Assembly: GCA_051746665.1 (NCBI GenBank)
Contig: JBNJFG010000002.1
Coordinates: forward strand, 1 to 64,000
Direction of reading: 5' to 3'
Origin: Halanaerobium sp051746665
GTDB taxonomy: Bacteria > Bacillota > Halanaerobiia > Halanaerobiales > Halanaerobiaceae
Length of the DNA: 64,000 nt
The position numbers and the translations under genes were made by a program. Shown piece after piece: positions 59,428 to 64,000 of this stretch (positions within the stretch are counted from its first letter, which is position 1; every line of letters begins with the position of its first letter). A model generated the notes under the pieces. The model did not search any database, had not been told where the DNA came from, and saw only the letters and a list, made by a program, of their open reading frames with translations.

Positions 59428-61092
59428 ATGGATATGAACTTACCCAAACATTATAGGCATTTTCAGCGTTACAGTGAAATTGCACAAATTCTTGTTAAAA
59501 ATGGGCTTGGTTTTATAATTTCTCAGCTAGAATTGAACAAATATTTACCTTTTAGTAAAAGAATAAATATCGATGAGAGACCTACAGGTAAGATGCTTGC
59601 TGTTAAAACAAGAGAAGTCCTGCAGGAATTAGGTCCTGCTTATATAAAATTAGGACAATTATTAAGTACCAGAGCTGATATATTTCCTCCTGTTTTTATA
59701 GCTGAAATGCGTAAGCTGCAGGATAAAGTTCCACCTGAAAAATTTGAAATTATAGAGGAATTTTTAAAAAAAGAGCTTGGAGATAAGTATGAAGAAGAGA
59801 TTATAAAAATAAATAAGGAAGCTGAAGCTGCAGCTTCAATTGGCCAAACTCATAAAGTTGTTCTAAAAAATAATAAATCAGCAATAATGAAAGTTAAAAA
59901 ACCAGGCATTGATAAAAAAATTAGTGTTGATATAGAAATTATGGAAAATCTTGCTAAACAAGCAGCGGAAAGAGATTTATTTAATTCTATAATTAGACCT
60001 TTAGAAATAGTCCAGGAGTTTAAGAGAACTATAAAAGAAGAATTAAATTTCAAAGGTGAAATGGCAAATATTATCCGTTTCAGAAGTGATTTTTCTGATA
60101 ATCCTTATATTACTGCTCCAGAAGTGTATTCTGAAATTTCTACAGTCAATGTATTAATTATGGAAGAAATTAAAGGAATTAAGCTGAGAGATGTCGACCA
60201 AAACCATCCTCATAATAAATTCATTGCAGAACTTGGAGCAAAATCGTTAATGAGACAGGTTTTAATTAATGGCTTTTTCCATGCTGATCCCCATCCAGGC
60301 AATATTTTTATTACAGGTGAAAAAACAATTGCTTATGTAGATTTTGGGATGGTAGGCCGAATTACTGAAGGAGATAGAGATTTAATGGCTCTCCTTTTTT
60401 ATGCATTGATTAATAAAAAAATAAACGTTTTAATGGATGTAATCTTAATATTGGGAAGTAAACCTGATGATTTTAATAGAAGAAGATTTCAGCTTGATAT
60501 GGAAAAAATTCTGGATAGATATTATGGTAGCGATTTAGAAAACATTGAAATCAAAGCCGTATTTGAAGATTTACAGTATTTTATTTACGAACATCAAATT
60601 AGAATGCCTCAGGATTTCTTTTTGTTATTTAGAGCTATTGCAGTCAGTGAAGGTGTGGGTCAGGATTTGGACCCTGATTTTAATGTAGTTGAAGTAGGTA
60701 AAGGTTTTATTTCTGATATTTTAGATGATCGGATGCAGTTTGATAAAATCATTTCGAGGGTAGGTTCTGAAATTTGGAGACTAGGGCGCAAAAAATACGA
60801 ATTAAGCAGTCAGTTTAAATCTATTTTACGCAAACTTGAGCAAGATGATTTTACTATTAATTTTCGACATACGAATCTGGAAAGTTTAATTTCCAGAATT
60901 GATATTATTTCAAATCGTTTATCAATGAGTTTAATAATTTCTTCTTTAATTATTGGCTCAACCTTATTAATTCAAACAAATATGGAGCCCCGCATTTTTA
61001 ACATTCCACTTCTTGGTTTAATTGGTTATTCTTTTGCTGGGGTTTTGGGGCTTTTATTGATTATTTCTATCTTTAGATCTGGAAAATATTAA
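59428..61092 (+). CDS. ABC1/UbiB-family atypical kinase
   Basis: A 554-residue protein of the ABC1 (AarF/UbiB) family: KLGQLLSTRADIFPP and ASIGQTHKV (Ala-rich loop), a kinase-like core with GFFHADPHPGNIF and YVDFGMVGR, and two C-terminal membrane helices (about 500-550). Related proteins support ubiquinone synthesis, but an anaerobe of this kind may not make ubiquinone, so the role may be in other isoprenoid lipids. This is inference. It follows the secF terminator by 24 bases. Confidence 0.9.
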   Translation: MDMNLPKHYRHFQRYSEIAQILVKNGLGFIISQLELNKYLPFSKRINIDERPTGKMLAVKTREVLQELGPAYIKLGQLLSTRADIFPPVFIAEMRKLQDKVPPEKFEIIEEFLKKELGDKYEEEIIKINKEAEAAASIGQTHKVVLKNNKSAIMKVKKPGIDKKISVDIEIMENLAKQAAERDLFNSIIRPLEIVQEFKRTIKEELNFKGEMANIIRFRSDFSDNPYITAPEVYSEISTVNVLIMEEIKGIKLRDVDQNHPHNKFIAELGAKSLMRQVLINGFFHADPHPGNIFITGEKTIAYVDFGMVGRITEGDRDLMALLFYALINKKINVLMDVILILGSKPDDFNRRRFQLDMEKILDRYYGSDLENIEIKAVFEDLQYFIYEHQIRMPQDFFLLFRAIAVSEGVGQDLDPDFNVVEVGKGFISDILDDRMQFDKIISRVGSEIWRLGRKKYELSSQFKSILRKLEQDDFTINFRHTNLESLISRIDIISNRLSMSLIISSLIIGSTLLIQTNMEPRIFNIPLLGLIGYSFAGVLGLLLIISIFRSGKY

Positions 61093-61121
61093 AATTTATT
61101 ATAAAACATTGGTGGTAATTA

Positions 61122-63344
61122 ATGAATAAAATATGGAATATAACTTCTTTTCAAGAAAATAAAAAAATAGATTTTTTAGATGAAATTTTAACTGAAAGAA
61201 ATATAATAACTAAAAAAGAAAAAGAAATTTATCTAAATTCTGATTTGAAATATTTGAGTGATCCTTTTATACTTCCTGGAATGGATAAGGCAGTTAATCG
61301 AATTAAAAGGGCAGTAGAAAATAATGAAAAAATTTTAATTTATGGAGATTATGATGTAGATGGCATAACTTCAACAGCAGTTTTATATAGATTTTTTAAA
61401 AATGAATATGGAATAGAACTTCAATATTTTCTGCCAGACAGAATAGAAGATGGTTATGGCTTAAATATTAAATCCTTAAAAAAAATAATTAGTGATGACG
61501 TTAAACTGATTATAACTGTTGATTGTGGTATTACTGCTTTCAATGAAGCTAAATATTTACATGAAAACGGAGTCGATTTAATAATAACTGATCATCATAC
61601 CCCGGCTGATAAACTACCAGAGGCTGCAGCAGTTATTAACCATCATTTAGTCAAAAACGATGATTATTTTGCTTCAGAAATTGCAGGTGTTGGCACAGCA
61701 TATAAATTAGTTCAGGCTCTAGATAGTGAAAGCACTAAAAAGATCAATGATGAGCTGCTGCCAATTGTTGCTTTAGGAACAGTGGCTGATATTGCACCAT
61801 TGAAAAATGAAAATAGAATCTTTGTAAAAAAAGGTTTAAAAATGATAAGTCAAGATAAAGTAACTGGACTTAAAGTTCTTATTGAAGAGTTAAAGATTAG
61901 TAAAAAAAATCTTAGCGCCGGCCAAATTGGATTTATAATTGCGCCTCCTTTGAATGCTGCTGGCAGAATTTGCGATGCTGAAGAAGCATTAAAACTTTTA
62001 ATTAGTGAAGATCTAGAAGAAACAAAAAGAATTGCTAAAAAACTCATAAAAATTAATAAACAAAGACAGCGGCAGGAAGAAAAAATTTATCAAGAAGCTG
62101 AAAACAAAATTAAGAATCTAAATTTAGAAAATGAAAAGTCTATAATACTAGCTGATTCAGAATGGCATTCCGGTATAATTGGGATAGTGGCATCCAGATT
62201 ATTAGAAAAATATAATTTACCAGTGATTTTATTTGCAGTTGATAAAGAAAAAAACACTGCAAAAGGTTCAGCCCGCAGTATTACAACTTTAAATATTTAT
62301 CAAGCTTTAAAATACTGCCAGTCTAAAGTATTGAATTTTGGCGGTCATAAAGCAGCAGCTGGTTTGAGTATAAAGATTTCTGAAATTGATAGCTTTAAAG
62401 AAAAATTCAAAGAATATTTATCTAATAGTTTAGCTGAAGAAGATTATTTTAAAAAGAAAAGAATTGATCTAAATCTTGATATTTCATTACTTAGTAAAGA
62501 TCTTATTTCTAGTTTAGAAAAATTTAGGCCATTTGGAATTTCTAATCCAGCTCCTAAATTTCTTTTTCAAAATTTAAAAAGCAGACAATGTTATCAGATG
62601 GGTAAAAAAGATAAACATCTTAAAATTTATTTAGAAAATGGTATTCAGGCTGTAGCTTTTAATTTAGGTGATAAAGCTGCTGAATTTTCGGCTAAAAAGT
62701 TTGATTTAATAGCTCAACCAGAAATTAATCGTTGGCAGGGTAAAGAAAATATACAGCTAAAAGTTGATGATTATCGTATTCAAAATGATATTTCTACTGC
62801 TTTAGTATTTGAAGAAGATAGTTATTCTTTTTATGATTATAGGGATTATGCAAATAAAAATATAAATTTAAATATAATTCTAAAAAATAAGGCTGTAGAA
62901 AAAGCAGCAGTTTATATAAATTACAAAAAAGAAAAAAATGAATTACAAAAAGATTTTAAGCAGCATTATTTTTTTGGGAGTCAGTATAATTTTGAAAAAG
63001 ATTTTTCACATTTAATTTTTTATTCACTCCCCTTTTCTTTTGAACAGTTTGCTGAGATACTCGAAGAATATAACAGTAATAATAAAAATAAGATGAATAA
63101 AGTTATTCTTATGTTTTCAAATGCAGATATAAATTATAACTCTAAATTAATTGAATATCTTAAACAGCAAGAAATGGCTGCGAATTCTAAAAATGAATTG
63201 GACTTTAAAGGCTCAGTACGATATAATAAATTATCCAGGCGAATGGAAAATTTTATGGAATTTAAAGATATTATTTTCAAAAATAATCTATTCAGTCTGA
63301 TAGCAAATGTATCTAATTTTAAGGAGGATAAAAATGAATCTTAG
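61122..63344 (+). CDS. recJ: Single-stranded-DNA-specific exonuclease RecJ
   Basis: A 740-residue DHH-family exonuclease with DYDVDG (76-81) and DHH (157-159, in TDHHTPAD), the later GTVADIAP, a DHHA1 domain with GGHKAAAG and an OB fold near 570-660. The C-terminal ~150 residues are lysine-rich and less conserved. RecJ degrades 5' ends in recombination and repair. GGTGG precedes the ATG. Its stop overlaps apt by 11 bases. Confidence 0.94.
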   Translation: MNKIWNITSFQENKKIDFLDEILTERNIITKKEKEIYLNSDLKYLSDPFILPGMDKAVNRIKRAVENNEKILIYGDYDVDGITSTAVLYRFFKNEYGIELQYFLPDRIEDGYGLNIKSLKKIISDDVKLIITVDCGITAFNEAKYLHENGVDLIITDHHTPADKLPEAAAVINHHLVKNDDYFASEIAGVGTAYKLVQALDSESTKKINDELLPIVALGTVADIAPLKNENRIFVKKGLKMISQDKVTGLKVLIEELKISKKNLSAGQIGFIIAPPLNAAGRICDAEEALKLLISEDLEETKRIAKKLIKINKQRQRQEEKIYQEAENKIKNLNLENEKSIILADSEWHSGIIGIVASRLLEKYNLPVILFAVDKEKNTAKGSARSITTLNIYQALKYCQSKVLNFGGHKAAAGLSIKISEIDSFKEKFKEYLSNSLAEEDYFKKKRIDLNLDISLLSKDLISSLEKFRPFGISNPAPKFLFQNLKSRQCYQMGKKDKHLKIYLENGIQAVAFNLGDKAAEFSAKKFDLIAQPEINRWQGKENIQLKVDDYRIQNDISTALVFEEDSYSFYDYRDYANKNINLNIILKNKAVEKAAVYINYKKEKNELQKDFKQHYFFGSQYNFEKDFSHLIFYSLPFSFEQFAEILEEYNSNNKNKMNKVILMFSNADINYNSKLIEYLKQQEMAANSKNELDFKGSVRYNKLSRRMENFMEFKDIIFKNNLFSLIANVSNFKEDKNES

Positions 63345-63846
63345 TGACAAAATAAGAAACATTCCTGATTTCCCTAAAGAAGGGATTTTATTTAAAGATA
63401 TAACTCCACTTTTAAGGGATAAGGAAGCACTTAAAGAAGCCATTAAAAAAATGGCGGATATGTTTAGAGATTATGAGATTGACTATGTGGTGGGGATAGA
63501 GGCTAGAGGTTTTTTAGTTGGTACACCACTAGCTATAGAACTTGATAAAGGTTTTATTCCAATTAGAAAGCCTGGGAAATTACCACATGAAGTATTAAAA
63601 AAATCTTATGAATTAGAATATGGAAAAAATGAAATTGAAATACATAAAGATGCAGTTAATGCGGGAGATAAGATCTTACTTGTAGATGATTTATTGGCTA
63701 CAGGAGGAACTACTCTTGCTGCTACAGAAATGATTGAAGAATTAGGTGGAGAAATTGTTGGTTGTGCGTTTTTATTAGAACTGGATGCACTGGATGGAAG
63801 AGAAGTTTTAAAAGATTATGAGGTTAAGTCACTGTTAATTGAATAA
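63334..63846 (+). CDS. apt: Adenine phosphoribosyltransferase
   Basis: A 170-residue purine salvage enzyme making AMP from adenine and PRPP. It begins NLSDKIRNIPDFPKEGILFKDI and has the PRPP loop ILLVDDLLATGGTT and GIEARGF. AAGGAGG (63321-63327) inside recJ supports ATG 63334. The recJ-apt-relA order is standard in Firmicutes. Confidence 0.96.
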   Translation: MNLSDKIRNIPDFPKEGILFKDITPLLRDKEALKEAIKKMADMFRDYEIDYVVGIEARGFLVGTPLAIELDKGFIPIRKPGKLPHEVLKKSYELEYGKNEIEIHKDAVNAGDKILLVDDLLATGGTTLAATEMIEELGGEIVGCAFLLELDALDGREVLKDYEVKSLLIE

Positions 63847-63889
63847 TTTTTTTGCTTCTAGTTAATTTAAAGAGGGAGTATAAATATAG

Positions 63890-64000
63890 ATGGAATTAGA
63901 TATCTTATTAGATAAAATTAAATTATATATGGATGATCCAGATTTAGATATGGTTAAAAAGGCTTATAAATATGCAGATGATGCTCATAATGAGCAATAT
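63890..64000 (+). CDS. relA: RelA/SpoT-family (p)ppGpp synthetase/hydrolase, 5' end only
   Basis: Only 37 codons are in the window. The peptide contains AYKYADDAHNEQY, the start of the HD hydrolase domain of long RSH proteins. An AGAGGGAG site lies 11 bases upstream of ATG 63890, and an in-frame TAG just before it rules out a longer start. The gene order recJ-apt-relA supports the call. Confidence 0.85.
   Translation, partial: MELDILLDKIKLYMDDPDLDMVKKAYKYADDAHNEQY

Overview
The window is chromosomal DNA from a low-GC Firmicute (Bacillota). Gene content and order resemble the core cluster of Bacillus and the clostridia. A type-A RNase P RNA, a selenocysteine tRNA, a two-subunit glycyl-tRNA synthetase and the absence of sporulation genes at their usual places point to an anaerobic, probably non-sporulating lineage such as Halanaerobiales. 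That taxonomic call is inference from pattern, not a database match. I see no prophage, insertion sequence, CRISPR array or obvious foreign island; almost everything is on the + strand in long, tightly spaced operons.

Layout. 1-9400: the 5' end of a minus-strand tRNA, a small unknown gene, a sucrose locus (LacI-type regulator, PTS IIBCA, sucrose-6-phosphate hydrolase) with two matching operators and a strong terminator, a minus-strand NAD-dependent epimerase, the UPF0237/UPF0210 pair, and aldose 1-epimerase. 9434-9615: tRNA-Sec (anticodon TCA) with its own promoter and terminator. 9670-16340: patatin-like phospholipase, a 70-residue zinc ribbon, uridine kinase, comEA-comEC, holA, and rpsT on the minus strand. 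16448-30434: lepA, hemW, a CIRCE-controlled hrcA-grpE-dnaK-dnaJ heat-shock operon, rsmE, mtaB, a HIT protein, yqeY, nfeD-floA and a small membrane protein.

30447-48081: the envelope/RNA/replication cluster phoH-pgpH-ybeY-dgkA(PAP2 fusion)-CNNM transporter-DUF3048 lipoprotein-cdd-era-deoC-recO-glyQ-glyS-ppsR-dgt-dnaG-rpoD. 48167-50967: a CAT-anticodon tRNA, a Nif3-like protein, rnpB, two overlapping 69-residue unknown genes and an XRE-type regulator. 51020-64000: yebC, ruvCAB, queA-tgt, yajC, signal peptidase I, secD-secF, an ABC1-family kinase, recJ, apt and the start of relA/spoT.

How the parts work together: the sucrose genes form a self-contained substrate-induced uptake and cleavage unit. 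The rest is housekeeping: protein quality control (hrcA operon), translation fidelity and tRNA modification (lepA, mtaB, queA, tgt, glyQS), recombination (ruvABC, recO, recJ), membrane and cell-wall lipid handling (dgkA-PAP2, floA, secDF), and nucleotide signalling or salvage (pgpH, relA, cdd, deoC, udk, apt, dgt). The most interesting items are the tRNA-Sec gene, the DgkA-PAP2 fusion, the small unknown genes beside rnpB, and the loss of sporulation genes from otherwise conserved neighbourhoods. I did not find a clear new multi-gene defence or mobile system.
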